From Bacillus sp. 1780r2a1 (GTDB lineage: Bacteria > Bacillota > Bacilli > Bacillales > Bacillaceae_H), in contig CP099863.1 of the NCBI GenBank assembly GCA_024134725.1, forward strand, positions 3,593,258-3,657,257: 64,000 nt of DNA, given 5' to 3'. The notes under the pieces are model-generated. The model was not told the origin of the DNA, made no database searches, and was given only the letters and a program-made list of their open reading frames with translations. Shown here in pieces: positions 1 to 9,531 of this stretch. Position 1 is the stretch's first letter. The number at the start of each line of letters is the position of its first letter. The translations under genes were made by a program, and so were the position numbers.

Positions 1-812
1 TTTGACAAACTTCCAAATAAGAAAAAATTAATCAATAAAATTAAAAATAATGCGATGTTCCAAATAGCAATTGCCCGACCTTGAATCCCTCTTCTCAAAC
101 GCACATACAAGTAAGCGCTGTATGCAAGGAGCATAAAAAACGAACCTAATACTTTTGTATCGTACCAATGAAAGTTGACTACTTTAATATACGCCCATAT
201 TAACCCAAGCATCAAGGACAACAGCAATAGAGGTACACCAATTAAGATAAGTACGTAAGACAGATAATCCAACTTCGTTAAATCCTCAATGCGCATCAGT
301 CGCTTGTTCCACTTTTTCTTTTTCAACAAATCGTACTGTACAAGATACAAAGCTGAAAAAACAAACGAAATAGAAAAAGCGCCATAAGATAAAATAGCCA
401 TGGTGATATGAAAAATTAACAGCTCTGATACCAATCGCTCTGCTTCAACTGACGTTTGTGTCTCCATTGGCGCAAACGTATGAATGGCCATAATCAAAAA
501 GCCGATCGCATTCGTAAAGAACACGACAAAATCAACTCGAAATAAACGGTTGATGACTAATGATAACGTGATGAGCACCCAGGCATAAAAATACAGTCCT
601 TCTGAAATAGTCAAGATTGGAACTCTACCTGTTTCCCACATTCGTAAAAATAAAAAGATTGTTTGTAAAAACCAAACAATAGAAAGTAACCAGAAGGCTA
701 CTTTATTCGCCTTCCGGTTATGCTGTACAAAGTCAATAAAATAAAGTAAAACACTGACCGCGTATAAAATCACAATTAACTCATAAATTCTGGTCAACGA
801 GATATCAACCAT
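1..812 (-). CDS. hemX: HemX, cytochrome c assembly-like membrane protein (3' end outside window)
   Basis: The frame opens with ATG at 812 (product begins MVDISLTRIYELIVILYAV) and stays open for about 270 codons to the window edge, so the C-terminus is missing. B. subtilis HemX has about 276 residues, so only a few should be lost. The product is highly hydrophobic with about eight membrane segments separated by basic loops, as expected for the HemX/CcsA-type family. HemX is known to limit the cellular level of HemA, the glutamyl-tRNA reductase. It lies 13 bp downstream of hemA on the same strand, so the two are very likely cotranscribed as the head of the hem operon. Confidence 0.9.
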   Translation of the reverse strand, partial: MVDISLTRIYELIVILYAVSVLLYFIDFVQHNRKANKVAFWLLSIVWFLQTIFLFLRMWETGRVPILTISEGLYFYAWVLITLSLVINRLFRVDFVVFFTNAIGFLIMAIHTFAPMETQTSVEAERLVSELLIFHITMAILSYGAFSISFVFSALYLVQYDLLKKKKWNKRLMRIEDLTKLDYLSYVLILIGVPLLLLSLMLGLIWAYIKVVNFHWYDTKVLGSFFMLLAYSAYLYVRLRRGIQGRAIAIWNIALFLILLINFFLFGSLS

Positions 813-825
813 ATCAAAGCCTCAC

Positions 826-2166
826 TTACGACTGGTAAGCTACTTGTTGAGGAGTTGCGGGTAGCTCATGATGAGATTCTTTTTGCTTTTGAGCTTCCAC
901 TTCTTGTTCAATATTAAAAATCTTCATGAACAATTCTAACGACTCTTCAGCATGCTGCTCTCCAGCCAGTTCTTTTGCATGTAAAATCGGATCTCGCAGC
1001 AGTTGATTTATGATACTTTTCGTATGTTTGTTCAGCACTTTTCGTTCACGCTCCGACAAATTCGGAAGCTTACGATTAATGCTTGCCATCGTATCAGCCT
1101 GAATGGTTAATGCTTTCTCTCGAAGAGCTGAGATAACAGGCACAACCCCAAGGCGGCCTATCCACATTTTAAAATCAACAATTTCAGCTTCAATCATTAA
1201 CTCAATCGTTTCAGCAGCTTTTCTGCGTTCTTGTAAATTTGCATCCACAATTCCTTGTAAGTCATCAATATCATATAAAAAGACGCTATCAAGCTCTTCA
1301 AGTGCAGGGTCCAAATCCCGTGGAACTGCGATATCAACCATAAAGAGAGGTCGTCCTTTTCGCATACGCTCCACTTGCTTCATCATATCTTTTGATACAA
1401 CAAACGTATTTGCTCCCGTAGAGCTAATTAAAATATCAGCCTCAATGAGCGCACATTGAAGTTCACTTAGCTGCTTCGCTTGACCAGAAAAGCGCTTAGC
1501 AAGTTCTTCTGCTTTTTCAAATGTACGATTAACAACTGTTACTTGTTGAGCACCACTGCCGTATAGGTTTTGTAAAGCAAGCTCGCCCATTTTACCTGCA
1601 CCTAGAATAAGTACATGCTTTGATGATAGATCACCAAAGATTTTTTTTGCTAGCTCAACTGCAGCGTAGCTCACTGACACAGCATTGGCTCCAATCTCTG
1701 TCTCACTATGAGCACGCTTAGCCAATGTAATAGCTTGCTTAAATAGTTGATTGAATACCGTTCCGATTGTTTGATTTTGCTGGGCAAGTAAAAAGCTTGA
1801 ACGTACCTGTCCAAGAATCTGTGTTTCACCAACAACCATTGAATCTAACCCACAGCTTACTCGATACAAATGCTCAATAGCACCATCATTTTCAGCAATT
1901 GTTAAAAAAGGTGAAAACTCGTCTTTATCTAGCTCAAACCACTCTGCCAAAAAGGCTTTTACATAATAACGCCCTGTGTGTAATTGATCCACTACTGCAT
2001 AGATTTCCGTACGATTACATGTTGACACAATAATGTTTTCTAAGATACTCTTTTGATTGCTTAAAGCTTTCATTGCAGAGCCTAGCTCTTGCTCTTTAAA
2101 GCTAAGCTTTTCCCTTATTTCAACAGGGGCTGTTCGATAATTTAAGCCGACTGCTATAATATGCAC
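826..2166 (-). CDS. hemA: Glutamyl-tRNA reductase
   Basis: The first committed enzyme of C5-pathway tetrapyrrole synthesis, it reduces glutamyl-tRNA(Glu) to glutamate-1-semialdehyde with NADPH in the cytoplasm. The 446-residue product starts [14 protein letters not shown] and carries the STCNRTE motif whose Cys50 is the expected catalytic thiol, then a GAGKMGE dinucleotide-binding loop near residue 190 and the C-terminal dimerisation helices. The start is GTG at 2166, with an AAGGGGGT ribosome site about 8 bases upstream; the nearer ATG is out of frame and hits a stop. It is followed by hemX and preceded by an extended -10 promoter at about 2221. Confidence 0.97.
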   Translation of the reverse strand: MHIIAVGLNYRTAPVEIREKLSFKEQELGSAMKALSNQKSILENIIVSTCNRTEIYAVVDQLHTGRYYVKAFLAEWFELDKDEFSPFLTIAENDGAIEHLYRVSCGLDSMVVGETQILGQVRSSFLLAQQNQTIGTVFNQLFKQAITLAKRAHSETEIGANAVSVSYAAVELAKKIFGDLSSKHVLILGAGKMGELALQNLYGSGAQQVTVVNRTFEKAEELAKRFSGQAKQLSELQCALIEADILISSTGANTFVVSKDMMKQVERMRKGRPLFMVDIAVPRDLDPALEELDSVFLYDIDDLQGIVDANLQERRKAAETIELMIEAEIVDFKMWIGRLGVVPVISALREKALTIQADTMASINRKLPNLSERERKVLNKHTKSIINQLLRDPILHAKELAGEQHAEESLELFMKIFNIEQEVEAQKQKESHHELPATPQQVAYQS

Positions 2167-2220
2167 TTGTACATACCCCCTTCAATAAAAAATTAAATTA
2201 CTGTCCTTTTGTCTATCTCT

Positions 2221-2229
2221 ATTATAACA
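2221..2229 (-). promoter_or_regulatory. Extended -10 promoter for hemA-hemX
   Basis: On the minus strand the sequence TG-T-TATAAT (an exact extended -10) lies about 55 bases upstream of the hemA start. The -35 region is poor, as is common with extended -10 elements. B. subtilis hemA is also transcribed by sigma-A; I see no convincing PerR box here. Confidence 0.6.
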
Positions 2230-2369
2230 TGTTTCCCTACTCGTTCTTAAAAAAAATGTGAACAGTCTTTGAAAACATGTGTTAAGATATTAACGATTAT
2301 CCATAACAAATTGTATCAAAAAAGCAGTGATTTATCACTTTTCCTGTTTAATCACACCAGGAGGTTACG

Positions 2370-2855
2370 ATGAAGAAACAGTCAATTTTTTTCGGAGTTT
2401 TATTAGTTGGATTTGGAATCTTTTTTCTAGTAGACGAGCTTAATTTAAAAATTGCAGAACATTTATACACCTGGCCTCTCCTGCTCGTTTTAATTGGCGT
2501 TGCGCTTTGGGCACAATGTCGGATTTCCCAAGACTATTCCAACGTACTATCAAGCTACATATTAATTACATTAGGCGGACATTTTTATGTAAGTGACTGG
2601 CTGCCGTTTTGGCCTCAACATACTAGTATGGTTGTTTTGATGGTTGCACTAAGCTTTTTACTGAGTGCGAAAAAGAGTAAAACTGGCCTATTTCAAGGGA
2701 TTCTTTTATTACTCATTGCGTTGTTTATGATGTTTTCGAATAATTTAAACCAATTTGCTCCGGCGGTTGAAAACGGCGTGAACTATTTAGCCACCTTTTG
2801 GCCTATTCTATTTCTACTCATTGGCTTATATTTATTATTTTTCAAACGTAAGTAA
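2370..2855 (+). CDS. ysxD: YsxD-like four-segment membrane protein
   Basis: A 161-residue integral membrane protein with about four hydrophobic segments (near residues 7-25, 33-50, 85-125 and 138-158) and a short basic C-terminus, KRK. Its function is unknown. The position between hemA and engB, on the opposite strand, matches B. subtilis ysxD. The alternation of Trp-Pro hydrophobic hairpins resembles the small LiaF/DUF5668-type transmembrane modules, which I offer only as a possibility. An AGGAGGT ribosome site precedes the ATG. A strong hairpin terminator follows the stop codon. Confidence 0.8.
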   Translation: MKKQSIFFGVLLVGFGIFFLVDELNLKIAEHLYTWPLLLVLIGVALWAQCRISQDYSNVLSSYILITLGGHFYVSDWLPFWPQHTSMVVLMVALSFLLSAKKSKTGLFQGILLLLIALFMMFSNNLNQFAPAVENGVNYLATFWPILFLLIGLYLLFFKRK

Positions 2856-2862
2856 TATATGT

Positions 2863-2908
2863 AAAAAGGTTGAAACGAAAAGCGGTAGCTTTTCGTTTCA
2901 ACCTTTTT
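2863..2908. terminator. Bidirectional terminator between ysxD and engB
   Basis: A perfect 21-bp inverted repeat (2863-2883 against 2888-2908) with a GGTA loop, flanked by A/T runs on both sides. It sits between convergent ysxD (+) and engB (-) and can serve both. Confidence 0.93.
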
Positions 2909-2910
2909 TG

Positions 2911-3498
2911 TTAGTTATTCATACGATATTGGAGTGATCTCCAAGACTGATCTTTTCCTTGACCCGTTTCAGATGAAAATAGGATTAATTCATCTTCAGA
3001 GTCTAGCTCTAACGTATCACGTACAACTTTTAAGTGCTTTTGCCATTTCCCCTTCGGAATTTTATCCGCTTTTGTGGCAATAACCATTACGGGAATTCCA
3101 TAATGTTTTAAAAAATTGTACATCATGACGTCATCTTTAGACGGAGCGTGACGTAAATCAATAATTAATAAAACAGCTTTTAGCTGATCACGATCCGTTA
3201 AATACGTTTCAATCATCTTCCCCCATGCTTCACGCTCTTTCTTAGATACTTTAGCGAAGCCGTAGCCTGGAACATCAACGAAATGCATCATTTCATTAAT
3301 TAAATAAAAATTTAACGTTTGTGTTTTTCCAGGTTTTGAAGATGTACGTGCTAAGTTTTTACGATTAAGCATTTTATTAATAAATGATGATTTTCCTACA
3401 TTTGATCGACCAGCCAAAGCAAATTCTGGCAAATTTTCTTTTGGATATTGATCAGGCTTTACTGCGCTGATAACAATCTCCGCTTGAGTTACTTTCAT
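2911..3498 (-). CDS. engB: Ribosome-biogenesis GTPase EngB/YsxC
   Basis: A 195-residue TrmE-Era-EngA-family GTPase that helps late assembly of the 50S ribosomal subunit; the B. subtilis orthologue YsxC is essential. The P-loop GRSNVGKS is at residues 30-37, G3 is DVPGYG near 74-79 and G4 is TKAD near 142-145. The ATG at 3498 overlaps the lonA stop by four bases (3495-3498), so translation is probably coupled to lonA, as in B. subtilis lonA-ysxC. Confidence 0.97.
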   Translation of the reverse strand: MKVTQAEIVISAVKPDQYPKENLPEFALAGRSNVGKSSFINKMLNRKNLARTSSKPGKTQTLNFYLINEMMHFVDVPGYGFAKVSKKEREAWGKMIETYLTDRDQLKAVLLIIDLRHAPSKDDVMMYNFLKHYGIPVMVIATKADKIPKGKWQKHLKVVRDTLELDSEDELILFSSETGQGKDQSWRSLQYRMNN

Positions 3499-5819
3499 TT
3501 TACCTCTCCTACTAATGCATGTTCCAATACTTGATCTAAATGAGATACAAGTACGATGTCTAACTGTTCTTGTACACTATCTGGAATATCTTCAATATCA
3601 CGCTCATTATCTTGAGGGATTAAGATTTTTGTAAGTCCAGCACGATGTGCACTTAAAGATTTTTCCTTTAATCCACCGATTGGTAAGACACGACCTCTGA
3701 GCGTAATCTCACCCGTCATTCCTACTTCTCTTCTTACCGGTCTACCTGTTAAAGCTGATGTTAAAGCTGTTGCAATTGTAATTCCAGCCGAAGGTCCATC
3801 TTTTGGCACTGCTCCTTCTGGCACATGAATATGAATATCATATTTTTCATGGAACTTCTCATCAATTCCTAACGCTTCGGCTTTTGAGCGAATATAACTA
3901 AACGCCGCTTGAGCAGATTCCTTCATTACATCACCAAGTTTTCCGGTTAGCACAAGGCGACCTTTTCCGGGAGATAGACTGACTTCAATTGCAAGCGTAT
4001 CTCCTCCCACAGTTGTGTAAGCTAATCCAGTTGCAACACCAACTTGGTTTTCTGATTCAGCTTGCCCATAGCGGAACCTAGCTTTTCCTAAAAATTCTTC
4101 TAAGTTCTTCTCAGTTACCACTACGCGCTTCTTATCTCCAGATACAATAATGCGGGCAGCTTTACGACAAATAGACGCAATTTCACGTTCTAGATTACGA
4201 ACACCCGCTTCTCTCGTATAGAGACGAATGATTGCTAATAAAGCATCTTCACGAATTTGAAGGTCAGCTTTTTTCAAGCCGTGGTTTTCTAACTGTCTTA
4301 CTACTAAATGACGTTTAGCAATTTCAAGCTTTTCAAGTTCTGTATAGCCTGCAATATTAATAATTTCCATTCTGTCGCGCAAAGGTCCTGGAATCGTCGC
4401 TAAATTATTAGCAGTAGCTACAAACATCACTTTTGATAAATCATACGTTTCTTCAATGTAATGATCGCTAAAATTATGATTTTGCTCAGGATCTAAGACC
4501 TCAAGCATAGCAGAAGACGGGTCTCCACGGAAGTCGTTAGACATTTTATCAATCTCATCTAATAAAAAGACAGGGTTAACTGTACCAGCTTTTTTCATTC
4601 CTTGAATAATGCGTCCAGGCATGGCACCTACGTATGTACGGCGATGACCTCGAATTTCAGATTCATCACGCACGCCACCGAGCGATACGCGGACAAAGTT
4701 TCGGTTTAATGCTGTTGCAATAGAGCGTGCCAGAGACGTTTTACCTACTCCTGGAGGTCCAGCTAAACAAAGAATTGGTCCCTTTAATGAGTTCGTTAGT
4801 TTTTGCACAGCTAAGTATTCAAGCACTCGCTCTTTTACTTTTTCAAGACCATAATGCTCTTCATTTAGAATTTTATCTGCACGATGAATATCTAAACGAT
4901 CTTCTGTTTCCTTTGTCCATGGCAAAGTAAGTAACCAATCGATATAATTGCGAATAACTGAGCTTTCTGCAGAGGTAGCAGGGATTTTCTCATATCGATC
5001 TAGTTCTTTTAACGCAGTCGTCATCACACGCTCGGGCATACCACTTTCTTCAATTTTTTCCCGAAGCGTAGCAACTTCTCCGCCTTTTCCTTCTTTATCA
5101 CCTAACTCTTTTTGAATAGCCTTCATTTGTTCACGAAGATAGTATTCTTTTTGAGTACGCTCCATTGATTTTTTCACGCGCTGTCCAATTTTCTTTTCAA
5201 GTTGTAGCACTTCTTGTTCATCTTGAATGTAAGAAATGAGCATGTTCAAACGCTCTTTTACATCTTCAGTTTCAAGAACTTCTTGCTTCAACTGAATTTT
5301 AATTGGCAAATGCGAAGCAACAATATCGGCTAAGCGGCCCGGTTCTTCAATGTCTGTTACCGTTGAAAATGTCTCAACAGACACCTTTTTAGATAGCTTT
5401 ATGTATTGTTCAAAGTAATCTAAAAGCGTGCGCATTAGCGCTTTGTCTTCTACATCTGTTTCATGTTCTTCATTGTATTTCACTACATCAGCCAGGAAGC
5501 AATCTTCTTCCTCAACTACTTCCTTAACTTTAATACGGTTTAATCCTTCAACCAATACTCTCATCGTTCCATTTGGCAACTTTAACATTTGTTTAATCTT
5601 TGCTAAAGTACCTATTCTATATAAGTCATCAACCGATGGTTCATCGATGCCCATTTCCTTTTGAGAAACTAAGCACACCAAATGGTCGTCCATCATTGCT
5701 TTTTCTAAAGCCTGCACAGATTTATCTCTTCCAACATCTAAATGTAATACCATAGTTGGATAGACAATAAGCCCACGTAAAGGTAAAAGTGGAATGCGAA
5801 TTGTTTCATTTTTCGTCAT
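3495..5819 (-). CDS. lonA: ATP-dependent protease LonA
   Basis: A 774-residue Lon protease, the same length as B. subtilis LonA. The N-terminal substrate-binding domain begins IPLLPLRGL; a coiled-coil region follows, then the AAA+ module with Walker A GPPGVGKT near residue 355 and Walker B FLLDEIDK. The C-terminal peptidase has its catalytic serine in the PKDGPSAG motif near residue 678 and the partner lysine about 43 residues later. It degrades misfolded and regulatory proteins in the cytoplasm. A GGAGGTG ribosome site precedes the ATG. It heads the lonA-engB operon with a good promoter at 5925-5954. Confidence 0.98.
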   Translation of the reverse strand: MTKNETIRIPLLPLRGLIVYPTMVLHLDVGRDKSVQALEKAMMDDHLVCLVSQKEMGIDEPSVDDLYRIGTLAKIKQMLKLPNGTMRVLVEGLNRIKVKEVVEEEDCFLADVVKYNEEHETDVEDKALMRTLLDYFEQYIKLSKKVSVETFSTVTDIEEPGRLADIVASHLPIKIQLKQEVLETEDVKERLNMLISYIQDEQEVLQLEKKIGQRVKKSMERTQKEYYLREQMKAIQKELGDKEGKGGEVATLREKIEESGMPERVMTTALKELDRYEKIPATSAESSVIRNYIDWLLTLPWTKETEDRLDIHRADKILNEEHYGLEKVKERVLEYLAVQKLTNSLKGPILCLAGPPGVGKTSLARSIATALNRNFVRVSLGGVRDESEIRGHRRTYVGAMPGRIIQGMKKAGTVNPVFLLDEIDKMSNDFRGDPSSAMLEVLDPEQNHNFSDHYIEETYDLSKVMFVATANNLATIPGPLRDRMEIINIAGYTELEKLEIAKRHLVVRQLENHGLKKADLQIREDALLAIIRLYTREAGVRNLEREIASICRKAARIIVSGDKKRVVVTEKNLEEFLGKARFRYGQAESENQVGVATGLAYTTVGGDTLAIEVSLSPGKGRLVLTGKLGDVMKESAQAAFSYIRSKAEALGIDEKFHEKYDIHIHVPEGAVPKDGPSAGITIATALTSALTGRPVRREVGMTGEITLRGRVLPIGGLKEKSLSAHRAGLTKILIPQDNERDIEDIPDSVQEQLDIVLVSHLDQVLEHALVGEVK

Positions 5820-5924
5820 TCAATGAACACCTCCAATGCCCGTTTATTCCATAGTATGTAAGGGATAAATTCTGCTTCAATTTTATCCTATTTAACTTGG
5901 CATGTCTAATAATAGTAATTATTA

Positions 5925-5954
5925 ATTGTACCATGTGAAGTCTTTGAAATGCAA
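5925..5954 (-). promoter_or_regulatory. Sigma-A promoter for lonA-engB
   Basis: On the minus strand TTGCAT lies 18 bases upstream of TACAAT, with an extended TGG immediately before the -10. This is about 105 bases upstream of the lonA ATG. No CIRCE or CtsR repeat was seen here. Confidence 0.65.
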
Positions 5955-5981
5955 AGTGAAATCAATATCTTTTTTCACATA

Positions 5982-6033
5982 GAAAAAGCCTTTTTCGTAA
6001 AGCGTGTATAAAGGTTTTATACGCGAAAAAGGC
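5982..6033 (-). terminator. Terminator after lonB
   Basis: A long hairpin on the minus strand, with an outer GCCTTTTTCG/CGAAAAAGGC stem plus an inner stem of about 10 bp containing one G-U pair, followed by TTTTTCT. It separates lonB from the lonA promoter. Confidence 0.85.
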
Positions 6034-6080
6034 AGATGATATTCATATAAAAAAATTTTTCCAACTAAATGTTATCAATA

Positions 6081-7748
6081 TTACATAGATTCACGCTTTG
6101 GCACCCCAGCTTCTTTTGATAGATGAGCAACGTGATCTTGTATTGGTAAGAGTGCATAATTTAAAACATCTGCTAGTTGAGTCACTGGTAAAATTTCAAT
6201 TCCTCGAATCTGTTCTACCATTCCATTCATATTTTCCTTTGGAACGATTACGTGAGTTACTCCTGCCTGCTTTGCAGCTTTAATTTTAGGAATGACGCCT
6301 CCAATTGGTTTAACATTTCCATGCAATCCAATTTCTCCAGTCATTGCAACTGTATGTTTGATTGGCACTTCATAGATAGCAGAATAAATGCCTGTTGCCA
6401 TGGCAATTCCAGCCGAAGGTCCATCAATTGGTACTCCTCCAGGAAAGTTTACATGAATATCATATTCATCGGCAGGCACAGCCATGGAGCGGAGTACAGT
6501 AATGACGTTTTCAATTGAACTTCTTGCCATACTTTTTCTTCGTACTGATTTTCCTTGCCCATTAATGTTTTCTTCTTCAACTATACCTGTGATGGTGATA
6601 TTTCCCTTTTCTTTTGCTTTAATTGCTTTTACTTCAATTTCTAACAGCGCACCAGAATTAGGTCCATATACAGCTAATCCATTAATTAGTCCTACTTGTT
6701 CTTGTTCTGGAATCTTCGGCTCGTGACGTGGAGTTAGCTGACTCGAATGAATAATCCATTCAATATCTTCATTCTTTATGTCTTTACGATCTTCTGAAAT
6801 TGCCAATCCAGCTGCAATTTGCATCATATTAACCGTTTCTCGACCATTGCGAGCATATGTAGACAACATAGACAGGCCTTTGTCTGTTACTTCCATTTGT
6901 ACTTTTTGAGCAGCTTTTTTCGCAACACTAATGATTTCATCTTGATCAAGTTCACGAAAAAACACTTCCACACAGCGTGAGCGAATGGCTGGCGGAATTT
7001 CATTAGGTGTTCTTGTTGTGGCCCCAATTAAACGAAAGTCTGCAGGGAGTCCATTTTGAAAGATGTCGTGAATATGAGTTGGAATTTGTGCATTTTCTTC
7101 ACTATAATACGCACTTTCCATAAACACTTTTCTGTCTTCTAATACCTTTAGTAATTTGTTCATTTGGATAGGATGTAGTTCACCAATTTCATCAATGAAT
7201 AAGATTCCTCCGTGAGCATCCGTTACAGCACCTTGCTTTGGCTGAGGAATTCCAGCTTGTCCCATAGCCCCAGCTCCTTGATAAATAGGGTCATGCACAG
7301 ATCCAATAAGGGGGTCTGCAATTCCTCGTTCGTCAAAACGCGCTGTCGTCGCATCAAGCTCTACAAATACTGATCCTTTTTTGAAAGGAGACTTCTGATT
7401 CTTTTTTGCCTCTTCTAATACAAGACGAGCTGCTGCCGTTTTACCTACGCCTGGAGGTCCATATACGATAACGTGCTGTGGGTTTGGACCACATAGCGCG
7501 GCCTTTAAAGCACGAATGCCATCTTCTTGTCCCACGATATCATGAAAACTTGACGGCCTAACTCTTTCTGCTAATGGTTCAGTTAGTGAAATGGCACGCA
7601 TTTTTCGCAATTGATCCATTTCTTTTTTTGATTCCCGATCAATTGATACCTTTTGTGTGCGCTGATTGCGCAATAAGTTCCAAAAGTACAAGCCAATAAT
7701 GATACCAAAGAACAGCTGAACCATTAAGGCAATATTCGTCCAATTCAT
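6081..7748 (-). CDS. lonB: ATP-dependent protease LonB, sporulation-associated
   Basis: A 555-residue Lon paralogue of the Bacillus LonB type. It lacks the long LonA N-domain and instead starts with a membrane-anchoring hydrophobic segment at about residues 7-25. Walker A GPPGVGKT is at 97-104, followed by Walker B LFIDEIGEL. The C-terminal Lon protease domain contains the catalytic serine in IDGPSAGI. In B. subtilis LonB is made in the forespore under sigma-F; here a sequence matching the sigma-F/sigma-G consensus lies 40 bases upstream (7788-7817). The ATG has a strong AGGAGGTTACTT ribosome site. The adjacent lonA has its own promoter. Confidence 0.96.
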   Translation of the reverse strand: MNWTNIALMVQLFFGIIIGLYFWNLLRNQRTQKVSIDRESKKEMDQLRKMRAISLTEPLAERVRPSSFHDIVGQEDGIRALKAALCGPNPQHVIVYGPPGVGKTAAARLVLEEAKKNQKSPFKKGSVFVELDATTARFDERGIADPLIGSVHDPIYQGAGAMGQAGIPQPKQGAVTDAHGGILFIDEIGELHPIQMNKLLKVLEDRKVFMESAYYSEENAQIPTHIHDIFQNGLPADFRLIGATTRTPNEIPPAIRSRCVEVFFRELDQDEIISVAKKAAQKVQMEVTDKGLSMLSTYARNGRETVNMMQIAAGLAISEDRKDIKNEDIEWIIHSSQLTPRHEPKIPEQEQVGLINGLAVYGPNSGALLEIEVKAIKAKEKGNITITGIVEEENINGQGKSVRRKSMARSSIENVITVLRSMAVPADEYDIHVNFPGGVPIDGPSAGIAMATGIYSAIYEVPIKHTVAMTGEIGLHGNVKPIGGVIPKIKAAKQAGVTHVIVPKENMNGMVEQIRGIEILPVTQLADVLNYALLPIQDHVAHLSKEAGVPKRESM

Positions 7749-7787
7749 AAGTAACCTCCTGCAACAATTGTTAAGATAATTATTTGT

Positions 7788-7817
7788 TATTATCTCCTTG
7801 CAACAGGTGGAATAAAC
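7788..7817 (-). promoter_or_regulatory. Forespore (sigma-F/sigma-G) promoter for lonB
   Basis: On the minus strand GTTTA is followed by exactly 15 bases and GGAGATAATA, matching the sigma-F consensus GYWTA-N15-GGNRANANTW at every position. B. subtilis lonB is known to be sigma-F dependent. Confidence 0.85.
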
Positions 7818-7841
7818 AAATTTAGCATAAAATTCTTTATA

Positions 7842-7880
7842 AAATAAAAAAAACAGAGCGCTAAAAAACTAACGCCCTGT
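7842..7880 (-). terminator. Terminator after clpX
   Basis: The minus strand reads ACAGGGCG...CGCTCTGT, an 8-bp stem with one G-U pair, followed by eight T residues, a few bases past the clpX stop. Confidence 0.88.
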
Positions 7881-7891
7881 CTTCTTATTTA

Positions 7892-9157
7892 TTAAGCAGA
7901 TGTTTTACTTCCCTGTTCAACGGTTGAACCATCTTCTAGAATAAACTTAGGTGCTACTTGATCACGAACCGTTTCTCCAGTGATAATACATTTTACAATG
8001 TCTTCACGGGAAGGCAAATCATACATTACTTCTAGCATAATGCCTTCAATAATTGAACGTAGACCACGTGCACCTGTTTTACGTTCAATTGCTTTACGAG
8101 CAATTTCAACAAGTGCTTCATCTTCAAACTCTAGCTCAACATTATCTAGCTCAAGAAGCTTTTGATATTGTTTTACTAGCGCATTTTTTGGCTTTGTTAA
8201 GATCTCAACAAGCGCTCCTTCATCTAAAGGTACAAGGCTAGCCGTAACAGGTAGACGACCGATAAACTCAGGAATTAAACCAAATTTTAATAAGTCTTCT
8301 GGCAGCACTTTTGATAATAATTCTTTATCGTTAAGATCCGCTTGCTTTGTTTCTGAACCGAATCCAATTACTTTCTTACCTAAACGACGCTTGATAATTG
8401 GTTCAATACCATCAAATGCCCCACCACAAATAAATAGAATATTTGTGGTGTCAATTTGAATGAATTCTTGATGCGGGTGCTTACGTCCACCTTGTGGAGG
8501 AACGCTTGCTACAGTTCCTTCAAGAATTTTAAGCAATGCTTGCTGAACACCTTCACCAGATACGTCACGCGTAATTGATGGGTTTTCAGATTTTCTTGCT
8601 ACTTTATCAATTTCATCGATATAGATAATGCCTTTTTCTGCCTTCTCTACATCATAATCAGCAGCTTGAATTAGCTTTAGTAAGATATTCTCAACATCCT
8701 CACCAACGTAACCAGCTTCTGTTAATGACGTCGCATCAGCAATAGCAAACGGCACGTTTAAAATGCGAGCTAAAGTTTGAGCAAGTAATGTTTTACCACT
8801 ACCCGTTGGACCAATTAAAGAAATGTTACTTTTAGCTAGTTCAACATCATCAATCTTACTGTTGGAGTTAATGCGTTTATAATGGTTATAAACAGCTACA
8901 GCCAAAGACTTTTTCGCTTCATCTTGGCCAATTACATACTCATCTAGAATTTCACAGATTTCTTTTGGTTTTGGTACATCTTTAAACTCTACTTCTTCTT
9001 CTGTTCCAAGCTCCTCTTCAACAATCTCAGTGCAAAGCTCGATACATTCATCACATATGTAAACACCTGGACCAGCAACTAATTTACGAACTTGTTCTTG
9101 TGTTTTACCACAAAAAGAACATTTTAGTTGCCCTTTTTCATCGTTAAATTTAAACAT
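7892..9157 (-). CDS. clpX: ClpXP unfoldase ATPase ClpX
   Basis: A hexameric AAA+ unfoldase that feeds substrates to ClpP. The 421-residue product begins [15 protein letters not shown]; the N-terminal zinc finger uses Cys13, Cys16, Cys35 and Cys38. Walker A GPTGSGKT lies near residue 120, Walker [10 protein letters not shown] follows, and an IGF pore motif for ClpP docking is visible as VIGFG near residue 270. I place the start at the ATG at 9157. The upstream in-frame GTG at 9166 lies inside the AAGGGGTG ribosome site and cannot be the start. It is separated from tig by its own promoter region and terminator. Confidence 0.97.
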   Translation of the reverse strand: MFKFNDEKGQLKCSFCGKTQEQVRKLVAGPGVYICDECIELCTEIVEEELGTEEEVEFKDVPKPKEICEILDEYVIGQDEAKKSLAVAVYNHYKRINSNSKIDDVELAKSNISLIGPTGSGKTLLAQTLARILNVPFAIADATSLTEAGYVGEDVENILLKLIQAADYDVEKAEKGIIYIDEIDKVARKSENPSITRDVSGEGVQQALLKILEGTVASVPPQGGRKHPHQEFIQIDTTNILFICGGAFDGIEPIIKRRLGKKVIGFGSETKQADLNDKELLSKVLPEDLLKFGLIPEFIGRLPVTASLVPLDEGALVEILTKPKNALVKQYQKLLELDNVELEFEDEALVEIARKAIERKTGARGLRSIIEGIMLEVMYDLPSREDIVKCIITGETVRDQVAPKFILEDGSTVEQGSKTSA

Positions 9158-9531
9158 AATTTTCACCCCTTATAGTAATGACTAAAGTGCTGGAAGCTCA
9201 CTTAATCCGAGTTATTTGCCAACTGCTCTTTCTCTTCTTAGTAAAAGCATGACCTTTTATCATACCGAGTTTTCCATGTATGAAAAGATTTGTATTGCAT
9301 TTTATCATACATTTTTCGGAATAGATACTAAAACGTTTTATGTATAAACACTTGATGAGTGAAAAGCATCGATTGGCTATTATGTATTGTCAGCTTATTA
9401 AGCCAATTTCATAACTACGGATTTTTGACAATTGAACAAAACAGCGTGCTGGCGTGTCGTTATGGTATGAAAAAACTTTTGAAGGTTATAAAACAAGGCA
9501 CGATCAAGTCGCGCCTTGTTCTTTACTATTA
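9158..9531 (-). promoter_or_regulatory. clpX upstream region with tig terminator and candidate promoter
   Basis: This 374-base gap holds the tig terminator (9493-9519) and the clpX leader. The 11-mer GTATGATAAAA occurs twice on the minus strand (plus positions 9255-9265 and 9300-9310, 45 bp apart). The distal copy forms TGATAAAAT, an extended -10, making it the best clpX promoter candidate. No protein-coding frame on either strand here has a credible ribosome site. Confidence 0.45.
9493..9519 (-). terminator. Terminator after tig
   Basis: An ACAAGGC/GCCTTGT stem extended by CGA/TCG across one mismatch, followed on the minus strand by TTTTAT, 13 bases past the tig stop. Confidence 0.8.

Noticed and set aside
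1103-1459. Plus-strand frame of 118 codons antisense to hemA
   Set aside because: It lies wholly inside hemA, has no ribosome site and its Ser/Thr-rich product is the usual mirror of a coding strand. The same reasoning removes the other antisense frames opposite lonA, tig, leuA, pheT, uvrC and similar genes.
2167-2369. PerR box upstream of hemA
   Set aside because: I looked for a TTATAAT-type 15-bp palindrome because B. subtilis hemA is PerR controlled, but found only half-sites.
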